From: Trifolium pratense | Lineage: Eukaryota > Streptophyta > Magnoliopsida > Fabales > Fabaceae | NCBI RefSeq assembly: GCF_020283565.1 | Contig: NC_060059.1 | Span: 49,000,572 to 49,064,571 of the forward strand | Length of the DNA stretch: 64,000 nt | Direction of reading: 5' to 3' | Part shown: positions 43,001-53,667 of the stretch, piece after piece | Layout: the number at the start of each line of letters is the position of its first letter | How positions within the stretch are numbered: position 1 is the stretch's first letter | Translations under genes and position numbers: made by a program | The notes under the pieces: generated by a model | Database searches by the model: none | Seen by the model: only the letters and a program-made list of their open reading frames with translations | What the model was told of the DNA's origin: nothing

Positions 43001-46000
43001 AATCCTACCCCGGAGCAAAGCAACTTTTAAAGCATCATCCATTAGCCCCTCCCCCCAAGGTAATTAAGACGATAGTCATGAGGGAGGCTTGGTACAACTG
43101 ACGACAATAATTGGACAACATTCCCCTTCGCTCAAAATCCCCCAAATTTTGGATATGCCCAACATCTAGAGCGTAATTTGGGTTCACCACAAGGAAGTTG
43201 CAAAGCGAAGGAGGAGGAGAGGGAACAACCTGCAGATTGTCAGAATGATGAAGAGGGGAACTAACCAAGGCTTTAGGGGAGAACCCTCCCACTGAGGACT
43301 GTTCCGTAGAGGACTATTTTGAACAAAACCTTATTGTTGAGAATTCTCCTGGTGTGGGCTCTCATCCTCAAACCATTGTGTTTTTGAAGTAGTAGATCCC
43401 TTTGCAAATTCTACGCACAACTTCCTCTTGGTCCTAGATTCCTTATCTTTACCAAAGGGGGAATGAGCCTCATTCTCCATGATGAGCTCCATTTCCAAAT
43501 CAAGACAAGCACTCCTAGTATCTTCCACAACAATAACCGAATGAGGAGAAGGAGGATCAACGTGATCCTCACTATCAGAATTGACTCCCCACGCAAAAGG
43601 GAACTTTCTGTTGTCAGTAATAGTCGTTCTTCAGGTCATGATCTCTGACAACTTAGTCATGTTATCTGCAAAGAAAATGGAAAGAAGATCAAAAAAAGAA
43701 ATAACAAACAACAAAGCAGGCATTAAATAAAATTCCGAAGACTCTCACCGAAGAAGATATCATGACCCTCCTTATCTTTCTCTTCCATAACACAACAAAC
43801 GTCAATGTAACGTTCATCGTATTGAGAAGTTTTCTTTTTCTTGTCATTTGTAGGGTCAGTAAACCTGCTGCAACTCAAAGGGCGATATATAATCTTTCAT
43901 CCTCTACAACAGCGCCTTCTCGTCCTTATAAAGCTCGTCATCCTCATTAAAACGACACCAATTAGGAAACAAGATCCCATACGTCTTGGGAAGTTTCCCG
44001 ATGATCTAAAAAATCGCAGAAAACAATTATCCACAAATTAAAGGTATTAGCTAGAAACCAGAATCCTTGGTCTAAATTTGCAGGAAATTCTGCAGGAAAA
44101 ACACAAATTTCTAGTAGTGACACCATTAGCAACAAGATGCTACATGTCTTGATAGCCAAATACAAGCTTTTTCTTCTTACACCATTATAGTTCTTCCCAT
44201 TGAGAATGAGAAGACTCGCGGGAAAGTGGACATTTGGATGACTTATCATTGCTTCAATCTTCGAAATGAAGCTCTAGATACCAGATGTTACGCATGGAGC
44301 ATAACCATGGCAGGCAAAGAATGAATGCATAATTGAGCTTAATGCACTGTAACTGAGAATGAGCGATGCAGTGCATAAGTGTCATTGTGCTTAGGGTTGG
44401 GAACAGGTCAGGTCAGGCCGGCCTTGATAGGTCTGAGCCTAGCCTACGATTTTTCTTCAGGCCTGAGCCTGGCCTGCGGCCTATCAAATGTTATTTTTTT
44501 TGGCCTGGCCTGAGCCTTTGAAAAGTCTGACCTGACCTTGTAGCCTATTTAAAAGCCTGTGTTACATTAAAGTTTCTCTATATAGTCTTTTTAAATAGGC
44601 TAAACAGGCCTTAAAAAGTTCACATTTAAATTTTTATAATTTCTACAACATTAAGAAAAAATTAATAATATGATTAGCACAATAATTAAAAACTACTAAA
44701 ATAACAAATACGATTACGACAAAGTCGCCATAATACAAATTAATTGCTAAGTGTAGTCAGCAACAAGCCAACAACCAAAATATAGGATGAGTTGCTACTT
44801 GGTCGAGAGAATGAGAGATGGAATGGAGGTGGAGTTTCTACTTTTAATTTATATGCGTGAAATATAAAAACAAATATATTTTCTCTGTTTTGTTAAAAAA
44901 AAATATTTTCTCTGATATTTTGTATTTATGTAAATAATATTTTTTTATAAGATATAAATAATTATTATTATAAACAGGTCGGCCTATCAGGCTTCGTAGG
45001 CCTTTTTAGAAGCCTAAGTATGGCCTATTTATGTAAATAGGCCGTTTTCAAAGCCTAAGCCTGACATTTTTAATAATCAGGTCAGGTCAGGCCAGACTTA
45101 TACATGCCAGGCCGAAGGCCCCTCTAGGCTGTCTGACCTATTCCCAACCCTAATTGTGCTTCAAATTTCAAATGTACTTATGATTACTATCAACAACAAT
45201 GACAATTCTTCAAATGAAGCACAATGTCGTGTTTTACTATTTTAGCAATTGTAATTGCACTATTGTGGGTGTGGGTGTGGATGAATCAGTTACAACAATA
45301 TTTTTTCTCCGGTTTTATATATAAACAAAATTGAACTTTTTTACATTTATTGAAAAATATTGTATTTAGTCGATAATATATTAGATATATTACTACTTTT
45401 TTAATGAATCTAAAAAATTAATAAGAGACCGAAGTAGTACCAATTTATGTGTTTTGAATGTATATCTTCCAACTTCAACCGGAGTATTATATCTAGTCAA
45501 TTATTAGTTCAACGTTTATTTTTATTTTTGATAAATAATTCAACATTTATTATTAAATTGTGGTTGACTATTGAGTACAACTTGTATATAAGTCAAATTG
45601 ATTCCTCAATTCACGGAAAAGTTGATTTAATTTTCTCCCAAATTCTCTTTCTCTCTTGATGAAATCATAATATCAAGAGATTAATGTATTTAAATTAAAA
45701 AATCAAAAAGCATTTTGTTAAAAAGTCATCCCCACCTTTTTTTTGTGACTTTTTATATTTAAATGATCTAAATTCTAAAGACATTTTTTTTAATCCAAAT
45801 TACCAAAAGTTGTAGATCTGGATCTAAAAAGTAAAAAGTACCCCCAAGCCCCAACCAAAATAACACTGACAAGATTAAAGGGCCACTTCAAGCACCTGTG
45901 ATCTAACATAACATGTCCAAAACAACATAAAAACCACCACGTTTTTTTTTTACTTTTTTAATTATTGTTTTTAACTTTTAGTTAAGAAGCTACGTGTATC

Positions 46001-47889
46001 TTTGAATAGATGGTAAATTTGTCCCCATCACGTGTGTCACAGTATCTTAGTAAAAATTGCATTTTATTTAAAGCTTTAATCATACATGTTAGTAATTTAG
46101 TAATTCCCTATTAGTTTTGTTTTTTTTTTTTAACTAGTATTCGGACCCGTATTAAGTATTGCTAAAAATATGACTATAAAAATAACTATTTTAATATTAA
46201 ATATTTTTTAATTATCAAATAAAAAGATGCTTAACAAAATAAGAATGAAAATAATGATTTTTTAATATATGTGGCAAACTCTATTATTTCACTACTATAT
46301 GTGACACGGCATCATTTGGTGCGGCCACAATAATATATTCCGGAATGTGAACGACAACGAAATTGTATCGGACCACTTACAGTGTGAAGTGAATTTACAG
46401 TTCCGTCACTGCCATATCCTTTGTAATTTCACTTCACACCGCAATATTGCGACCGTATAAGGTGATGCATTCCTCAATCTGAAACCAAACTATCCTCATA
46501 TCTATATTGTATGGTATATATCCATACATGTGTGAACTTCATATATGAAGCATAATGTAATTCTAGAAGAAGGAAGAAACGAAATTACCAAATGTCCAGC
46601 GAGCTTGAACGAGACCAATTTCCGAATTATTGAGAAGAAAAGGGATGGTTTGGCTGAGAAAATCAGGTTCTGGTTGAAAATCAGCATCAAAGATGGCAAC
46701 ATAATCGCATTGTGTGACATAGCTATGCTTTATTCCCTCCCTTAAAGCTCCTGCTTTGTACCCATTTCTGTTGTCCCTAACTTCATAGTTTATGTTCACA
46801 CCTTTACTTTCCCATTTACGGCATTCCACTTGCACCAACTCCTGCATTTTTTTTATGTTCACTTTCCATAATCATTCATAATCACCTTTAATACAGATTA
46901 ACCCCATACTAATTAGTCCTATCATTATTATTAACTATTAATAATAAGTGACCTAACCCACTTGGGTTGGCCTGGTGTTGGTTTGACACCTTGAAGTGTC
47001 GTCCTCTCAAAGTCTCATGTTTGATTTTTCCTTGTGCCAATTTCGTTGGACTAGTCCATAAAGAGTTAAAAAAACTCTGACTTTAAATGGGACCTCCGCA
47101 AGTGGGCGGTAGGATTGGTCCCCTCGGACTAGTCGATCCTTCAACCAGATACTGAGTTCAAAAAAAAAAAAAAAAAAAAACTAGATTTTAAAAAATACAG
47201 TAGAAGTTGAGTTTGATTGAATTGAAGTTGTACATTTGGAAGGTAGCCAAATTTAGCAAAAATACTAGACTTCTCACTCCCAACTCAATGGGGTAAAAAT
47301 TTTCTAATTACTGTGGGTTAGAAAAGAAAAAGAAAACACTAATTTTATAGCATATAGATACCTTAATTGTTGGATCAGTTGAATCATCAAGAACTTGTAT
47401 GATGATTCTATCGGAAGGCCATGAGAGTCCACATGCAGCACCAATTGATAGCTGATAAACCTGCATTTAGAATTAGACCCATATAAATGTGAAATTAAGA
47501 GAGAAAATTGTGCTTTTTAAAAGCTCTACTTGAAGTTAAAAAATCAGCATTGAACATATTAAAATTGAAAAATGAACAACATTCACCTCTCTTTCATTGT
47601 ACATTGGAATTTGGACAAGAACCATTGGATAATTAGAGTTACCCAATTCAACATCATCATCCTTAATAGTCTCCCATTTATAACGTTTCTCTGGTTTTCT
47701 ACCACACAACTTCACAAAACAAATGGCAATTCCCATGAAAACTTTCTCAACAAAATCCATCAATAACATGCCTAAGCATAGAAACACTGCCACTTTCAGT
47801 ATTGGTACGACCAAAGCTTCTCTGATATGATTCCAAACAAACTCAAGTTGCATAACAACTCCTCCACTTGCTACTTGAAATGCCTCCAT
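40012..47889 (-). CDS. CSLA: CSLA copy C: glucomannan 4-beta-mannosyltransferase-like, nine exons
   Basis: Exons: 1 47587-47889, 2 47362-47460, 3 46589-46841, 4 42134-42244, 5 41815-41951, 6 41572-41685, 7 41291-41490, 8 40967-41164, 9 40012-40174. All introns have GT-AG borders. They join to 1578 bases, that is 525 residues plus TAG, the normal CSLA size. Family GT2: Golgi membrane enzymes that extend beta-1,4-mannan or glucomannan from GDP-sugars for the cell wall. Seen: N-terminal membrane segment at about 28-60, VLDDSTD near 127, DAD at 186-188, TVED at 277-280, QQHRW at 316-320, and hydrophobic C-terminal segments in exons 7-9 (last residues YVGIFVPNT). Intron 3 is 4.3 kb, swollen by a copia remnant and a MITE; intron 2 holds a SINE. 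No internal stop was found, so it may be functional. A TATA-like TATTTATATATAGC is about 160 bp upstream. Which CSLA subfamily it belongs to cannot be decided here. Confidence 0.9.
42560..45297 (-). mobile_element. Copia-type remnant inside CSLA intron 3
   Basis: On the minus strand: an LTR (45297-44286, interrupted by a MITE; about 243 bp without it), then a primer site TGGTATCTAGAGC (44271-44283), then a Gag-like start ([20 protein letters not shown], from 44249). The rest, down to about 42560, shows broken open frames that I cannot assign. The left end and second LTR were not found; the left border is a guess. Confidence 0.6.
44392..45152. mobile_element. hAT-type MITE with CAGGTCAGG/GGCCT repeats
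   Basis: 761 bp with inverted ends TAGGGTTGGGAA and TTCCCAACCCTA and a perfect 8-bp target duplication ATTGTGCT (44384-44391, 45153-45160), the hAT signature. Subterminal regions are packed with CAGGTCAGG, AGGCCT and GCCTGA words. No transposase. It lies inside an LTR. Confidence 0.92.
45298..46580. other. Remainder of CSLA intron 3
   Basis: AT-rich intron DNA with no recognised coding signal or element end. It includes a GC-richer phrase near 46310-46460 (CACTTACAGTGTGAAGTG, and CACTTCACACCGC) that forms a loose inverted repeat. Confidence 0.45.
46956..47180 (+). mobile_element. tRNA-derived SINE with poly(A) tail in CSLA intron 2
   Basis: A-box-like TTGGCCTGGTGTTGG (near 46975), B-box-like CATGTTTGATTTTTC (near 47020), a body including TTGGTCCCCTCGGACTAGTC, and an A run at 47161-47180. 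This is the layout of a plant SINE, copied by LINE proteins. It is in antisense orientation to the gene. Confidence 0.75.
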
Positions 47890-48827
47890 TTTTAAAAAAA
47901 GTTAATAATTTTGTTTTTGTTTCATGGGTCATGTAAAAGAAGAATGCTGGCTAAGCTAGAAGAATTAACTAAACCTTGCTAGTTGCTATGTTAAGGGAAG
48001 AGTGTTATTGAAACACTATAGTAGAAGAATTAACTAAAACCTTGCTATATATAAATATATTTGTTACTTTAATATGTTTGGGTGCACACTTGCACTGTGC
48101 ACATTAAATATTAGTTATTCAAGAAACAATATAGGTGGCCAACTTATTGTAGGATCCACTGCATGTGGGTTGGCCGGCCAATGAAAGTAGCCACTTGCAA
48201 ATGCTATGTATGTGTAGGGATCTGGATTGCCTACTTTAGCCGTTGTATGCAGTTACACGCAGTAGACGATCCAGACCTTTAATTATGATTGGACATCTGT
48301 GATTAAAACAGTTTAATATAATTTTTTAACAGAGGATTTGACAGACGATTGTCATTAGTTACAGCGTGGACGTAGTAACTGTGAGAAATTTATTTTCTAT
48401 TTTTAGGATAAATACAGTTGAACTTTCACACAGTTCAACGAATGAGTGTAATTTGACCGATTTGGATTGGTTTTTGGTGAATTCAATATCCGAAGTAATG
48501 AATTTTCGGTTGGTTTGGTTTTTGGTACTTTTCAAAAATAAATCCGAACAAAACTAATCGATTTGGTTCGGATACATTAATGGGTTTGTAGCGCTTTATT
48601 TCTGATGTATTTCATGCTATTATTTTTTTCCAATATATAATCTGCTATTATTTTTTAAATCACACGGAACACTTATGTAATCAATTATCATCATTCATAA
48701 AATAAAAGACAATGACATGGTTTTCGAACAGATGTTTCAATTCAAACAAAGCTGACAATAATAAATTCATAGATTTTCAAATACAAAATACAATTCATAA
48801 GTCGAGTTCACCATCAAATTCACAATA

Positions 48828-48828
<1 letters not shown>
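47890..48828 (-). promoter_or_regulatory. Upstream region of CSLA copy C
   Basis: The presumed 5' UTR and promoter. The TATA-like run (TATTTATATATAGC near 48043-48056) is followed downstream by two copies of AGAAGAATTAACTAAA (near 47968 and 48022). Further out there is unassigned AT-rich DNA. No factor-binding site can be named with confidence. Confidence 0.4.

Positions 48829-48829
<1 letters not shown>

Positions 48830-48900
<71 letters not shown>
48830..48900. repeat. (TA)n microsatellite
   Basis: About 35 TA units at the left end of the foldback element. Confidence 0.9.
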
Positions 48901-48902
<2 letters not shown>

Positions 48903-49498
48903 CAAATGACACCAACTAATTTGACATCAAATGTTACACCTCTCAATAATGTTTTAACCGATATAAATTTTATAAAATCCACAGTTGGATTGAAAGTTTA
49001 TATCATATAGATCATTTATGTAAAACTTTAGAAAAATCCAAAATCATTTGATATGTTATTGAGATACATCAAAGTTAACGGTTTGCGTCTTTTTTTATAT
49101 GTCGTTAATCTTTATGTGTCGCAATAGCATATCAAATGATTTTGAATTTGTCTGAAATTTTACACAAATAATCTATATGTTATAAACTTTCAATCCAACG
49201 GTGGATTTTATAAAATTTATATCGGTTAAAACGTTATTGAGATGTGTAACACTGCTCAATAACGTTTTAAAGAATTCAAAGTTTACAAAATTCACCGTTG
49301 GATTGAAAGTTTATATCGTATAGATCATCCATGTTGAATTTTACAAAACTCTAAAATCGTTTGATATGTTATTGAGACCGATGAAGATTAATGGTTTATG
49401 CGTTTTTATTGAATACCGTTAATCTTGATCTATCTCAAAAACATATCAAACGAATTTAGATTTTTGTAAAATTCAACATATATAATCAATACGATATA

Positions 49499-49825
49499 GG
49501 GTGCGTTTGATTCGTAAAACAGCAAGGACTGGACAGAACAGTACAGGACAAAACAAGATAATACAGGACAGGACAAACTTGTACCGGAAAGATATAAGAC
49601 GATAATAATTTTATATTCGAAAATAAAATGGATATTTTCGTATTTTTTATAGTTGTACTGTGGACAAAAAGTTGTCCCGTGGTTTAGTGAGGGACAAAAA
49701 ATCTTGTTTTTGTCCTGTCCCTTATTACCTAATTTGTCCAGTCCAATAACCAATTTCAAATCAATCAGAGTACAACAAAAGTTGTCCTGTCCAGTCCCCT
49801 GTTTTTTAGCAAATCAAACGCATCC
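49499..49825. mobile_element. MITE with GGGTGCGTTTGATT ends
   Basis: 327 bp; ends GGGTGCGTTTGATT and AATCAAACGCATCC are inverted repeats. TATA flanks both sides (49495-49498 and 49826-49829). Inner sequence is full of GGACA/TGTCC words. TIR form is like PIF/Harbinger-Tourist or hAT; class not settled. Confidence 0.75.
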
Positions 49826-49932
49826 TATAAGCTTTCAATCCAATGGTGGATTTTGTAAAATTTGTATTCGTTAAAGTGTTATTGAGTGGTGTAACATTAC
49901 TCAAATGTTACACTGGTGTAATTTGATCTCTC

Positions 49933-49936
<4 letters not shown>

Positions 49937-50016
<80 letters not shown>
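49937..50016. repeat. (AT)n microsatellite
   Basis: About 40 TA units at the right end of the foldback element; the open frame across it is not a gene. Confidence 0.9.
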
Positions 50017-50023
<7 letters not shown>

Positions 50024-50393
50024 TTCATAAGTTCAACACCAAATAACAAAGTACAACTAAAATAATAAAATATCAATTCTTTTCCTACTTGAATCGCCAA
50101 TTATGCACCATCCCGAAATAACAAATCACTACTAGAAAAAGTTCAAATACAGACGAAATTTAGAGAATGGATTTATTTTTTCTTTATTAGAGACATAATT
50201 AGAAACAAAAAAGAGCAATCAGAGACTGAAATTAAAATATATGTATTATTGACAGATGGTTGAGACCGAATATTCCGTCTCTAAATTTGTCTCGTCTCTA
50301 CATGATTTTTTTTAATTATAAATAAAAAATAGTTGGAGACGAATTTTAGAGACAAACTTTAGTCGTGTCTAATGAGTTAACTTGTTATTAAAA
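50017..50393. other. Unassigned repetitive spacer
   Basis: Contains GAGACGAATTTTAGAGAC and TAGAGACGGAA-like words that recur in both orientations (to about 50760), hinting at another inverted-repeat element into which the Stowaway MITE was inserted. Confidence 0.4.
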
Positions 50394-50395
50394 TA

Positions 50396-50693
50396 CTTCC
50401 TCTGGTTCTTTTTATAAGGAACACTTTGAGAAAAAAAATTGGTCATTTTTATAAGAAACTTTGACCAAATTTCAAATGCTTTAAATGTTTAATTTCACTT
50501 ATGCCCTTATTTATTATGGGAGAATATTAAAAATTAGTAAGTAAGTTAATTGAATTAAGAGTAATTAAATAAGGGTATACATTAAATAAATTTAAATTTA
50601 TAAGAGTATTAAATGAAAATAACTATGTACAATGTACTTCACACATATGTGTAATTTTTTCAAAGTGTTTTTTATAAAAAAGATCGAAGGGAG
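50396..50693 (-). mobile_element. Stowaway-like MITE, copy 2 (inverted)
   Basis: About 298 bp flanked by TA (50394-50395, 50694-50695), the same family as 29866-30160 but in opposite orientation; more diverged ends (CTTCCTCTGGTTC; GATCGAAGGGAG). Confidence 0.82.
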
Positions 50694-50784
50694 TAGTAAA
50701 ACTCTTCTTAGAGACAGAAAAGATTCGTCTCCGAGTATTTCTATCCTATTGTCCATCTCTATTAAATTAACATAATCCTATTTC

Positions 50785-51332
50785 TAGGGATGGCAACGGG
50801 CGCCCATGGGTGTGGGTTTGACACTTACCACACCCACACTCGAAATCATCACCCAAACCCAAAGGCTGTTCAGGTGGCAAAACAACACCCACGCCCACAC
50901 CCATTAGGTTCGGGTTTTTTCCACCCAAACACAAACCCGCAGCACATTTGAAAATAATTTGCAAATTTAAGGAATTAAATTCCAATATAGACTTTGAATT
51001 AAATTTCAACAAAAATTAAGGTCTTCCAAGGAAATTCAAACATAGACTTTCAAGAAATTACAACATAGACTTTCAAGAAATTAAATTACAACTAAAATTT
51101 AAGGTCTTCCAAGGAAATTGAGAGAGACTATGAGAGTAATTAGGTAATTATAAAATATTTCAGGTGAGTGTATGGGTTTCGGGTGTGGGTTTGACTGATA
51201 CCAAACCCACACCCATATTATCGGGTGTCACCCGAACCCAAACCCAAACCCAGTCAAATCGGGTTTCGCCCGTTGACTTGCGTTTAGATTCGGGTGGGTC
51301 TCTCGGGTTTGAGGTTTTTTTTGTCATCCCTA
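50785..51332. mobile_element. hAT-type MITE with ACCCACACC/GGGTGTGGG repeats
   Basis: 548 bp, ends TAGGGATGGCAA and TTGTCATCCCTA, flanked by a perfect 8-bp duplication CCTATTTC (50777-50784, 51333-51340). Subterminal repeats are CCCACACCC, GGGTTTGG and CGGGT words. No transposase. Confidence 0.92.
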
Positions 51333-51340
51333 CCTATTTC

Positions 51341-53370
51341 ATTTTGTGCCAATTATGGTTTTTTCTAAAAATAATCTTATTTTGGGTACTTAATTAAAAC
51401 TATTCATTAAGTCCTACAATATCAAATATATTTATATTATTTTTTCCACCTAATTTCAATTAAAATTTAAATATTAATTCATTATCATATAATTAATATT
51501 TAAATGAATATGCTATAATTAATAGGGTGCTTGGGCACTGTTAGGAAGAATAAATTAAATGGGTCCCACTTCTTTAACCTTGGTAGAAGTAAAATAATTA
51601 AATAAAAAAATATTATATAGCAATTTTTTTTTTTGCGAAAAGTAAACAGTGAACACAGCTTTGTTGAGCCTTTGCAGAAAAATCATTTCTTTTCTGTTGA
51701 CAAAAGAGATCGGACGCCGGCAAGTAGATCAGAGCAGTTTGAATGTGTGGTCGGTGAAGATTGGTTAGAGAAGAGATTAAATTGAAAATGGGGAAAAACA
51801 GCTTCACCGACGAGCAAGGTGGTTGTCGGCGACATGGACAAACAATGGATTAGCCAGATCCATTGTCAGTCGGAGCTTATCTGCAAAAAAAATGAACTAA
51901 TCACCGGAAAACCGGAGAATCGCCGCACTGGAGAGTCATGACTGAGAAAATGGAGAAATAAATGGCTATCAACAAGCTTGATGAGTATAATTCAAAAAGA
52001 AACAAGCTTAATGAGTTGCTGGAAAATCCTTGCTTCGTTCATAGTTGTTGCCTTGTAAGTGGAATTGGATTCCATGAATTCAGGAACCATGCAGTCAGGC
52101 TGCAGTCAGTAATTTCCAACCGTACGATCAAAATTGAACGGCACAAATCTTATGCAGTTTTATTTTTTAAAATAATAAAAAGTTTGACTTAAAAACCTGA
52201 ATCGTCTGATTTGAATCGGACAGTCCAGATCTTGCTGACTGCATGCAGTCATGATTTTTGACTGCACATAATCTGCATCCGTAAGTTGGTATGAAAGGTG
52301 GAAAGAGAAAAACAGTACCAGTAAAAAGAAAGAGATGAGCGTTACATATTCTTTTAATATATTTTAATTAACATTTATCTCCATCTCTCTTCAATCAAGG
52401 CAAAATAAGTGGAACCCATTCCCTTTTAGTGTTTTTTAAACAGTGCCCCAAGTATTTGCCTAATTAAAATTTAGATCTCTCGCATCAAACCATGCAGACA
52501 GTTTTCCCTTGGAATTAGTGTCTTCTTCTTCTTCAAGCGCAATATCTTCTAGAGTAACTTGTGTAGAGAAATTTGGCTCAGGTTGTGTTTCAGGAATTCT
52601 ATCATTGCTACTACCAACTTGAGACATTTACAAATTGGGTGGTCTTGGATACTTAAAAATAAGAATCAAGCACCGCCATGGATATTCCCTCTAGCGGCAA
52701 CAAAATATAAGGATCTGTTAGTTAGCCTAAAAATTTAGTTAAGTACCTTGCAATAAAGTTGCTCTTATGTCACTTGTCTTCAGATATCAAGGAGTAGCTA
52801 GTCCCCTTGCACTTTCAAGTTAGTTCACTATAATCACTTAAGATTACAATTGCCCAAATACCAAGTTTAGGACTTCTTTGCCCAAGTTCACAAGTTTAGG
52901 ACTTCCTTGCCCAAACACACCAGTCTAGGACTTTCTTGCTCAAGTACCATGTACAAGAAACTTCAACTAAATTAAAACAAATTGAAGAAAGTTTACAATG
53001 ATTCAATGAACACTTGATATACTATTAGAGATGTGTACAAAATACAACACATTCAAGACTCTTCTAACACTATTCTAAGATACAAAGTTCGTAAGAATTC
53101 ATAAGTGTTTACACAACTTTTGAATTTGACAGAGTATAAGCGTTTTTCAGAGGCTGGTGAGTCGTGATGATGATCTTCAACTTATGCCTCTCTATATATA
53201 GGCAGATAGAAATATATTCGTAAAAGATGACCGTTGAGAAGCTTGTTGGACCTTGCAATTTGCTTCTGCATAGCCATTGCAATCTGGGTAATAACTACTC
53301 CAAGCTTTAATGAGGAGAACTAATGTCTTTACATTCCCGGCAAAAAGACAAATCCTATGACAATGATGTA
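51341..53370. other. Intergenic DNA with short repeat fragments
   Basis: No gene recognised. A loose inverted repeat of CAGTCA/TGACTG words spans about 52085-52275 (GCAGTCAGGCTGCAGTCAG versus CTGACTGCATGCAGTCATG), probably a MITE. A short minus-strand open stretch from ATG at 52628 (MSQVGSSNDRIPETQPEPNF) is unassigned. Three CAAGT/AGGACTT repeats occur near 52865-52950. Confidence 0.5.
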
Positions 53371-53665
53371 TTTCCTCCGGTCCTTTTTATAAGTAACACT
53401 TTGAAAAAATCACACAGACCAAGGAAACACAGTTAACATAGTTATTTTCACTTAATACTCTTATAAATTTAAATTTATTCCATGTATACCCTTATTTAAT
53501 TAATATTTATTCAACCAACTTACTTATTTTTAAATTTTATCTCATAATAAATAAGGGCATAAGTGAAATTGAACATTTAAAACATTTGAAAATTGGTCAA
53601 AGTTTCTTATAAAAATGATTAAATTTTTTCCCCAAAATGTTCCCTATAAAAAGGACCGGAGGGAG
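53371..53665 (+). mobile_element. Stowaway-like MITE, copy 3
   Basis: 295 bp, same orientation as 29866-30160; ends CCTCCGGTCCTTTTTATAAG and GGACCGGAGGGAG, flanked by TA (53369-53370 and 53666-53667). Confidence 0.85.
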
Positions 53666-53667
53666 TA

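Larger units (their letters stand above)
48829..50016. mobile_element. Foldback/MITE composite bounded by AT tracts
   Basis: The outer arms are inverted: ATCAAATGACACC...TGTTACACCTCTCAATAA on the left (48900-48950) and the complement of TTATTGAGTGGTGTAACA...TAATTTGATCTC on the right (49880-49930). Inside are two back-to-back inverted units (48950-49245 and 49258-49880) built on TTTATAAAATCCAC/GTGGATTTTATAAA and GTTGGATTGAAAGTTTATA. The second is split by a smaller MITE (49499-49825). (AT)n runs (48830-48900, 49937-50016) replace the expected ends. Confidence 0.6.
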
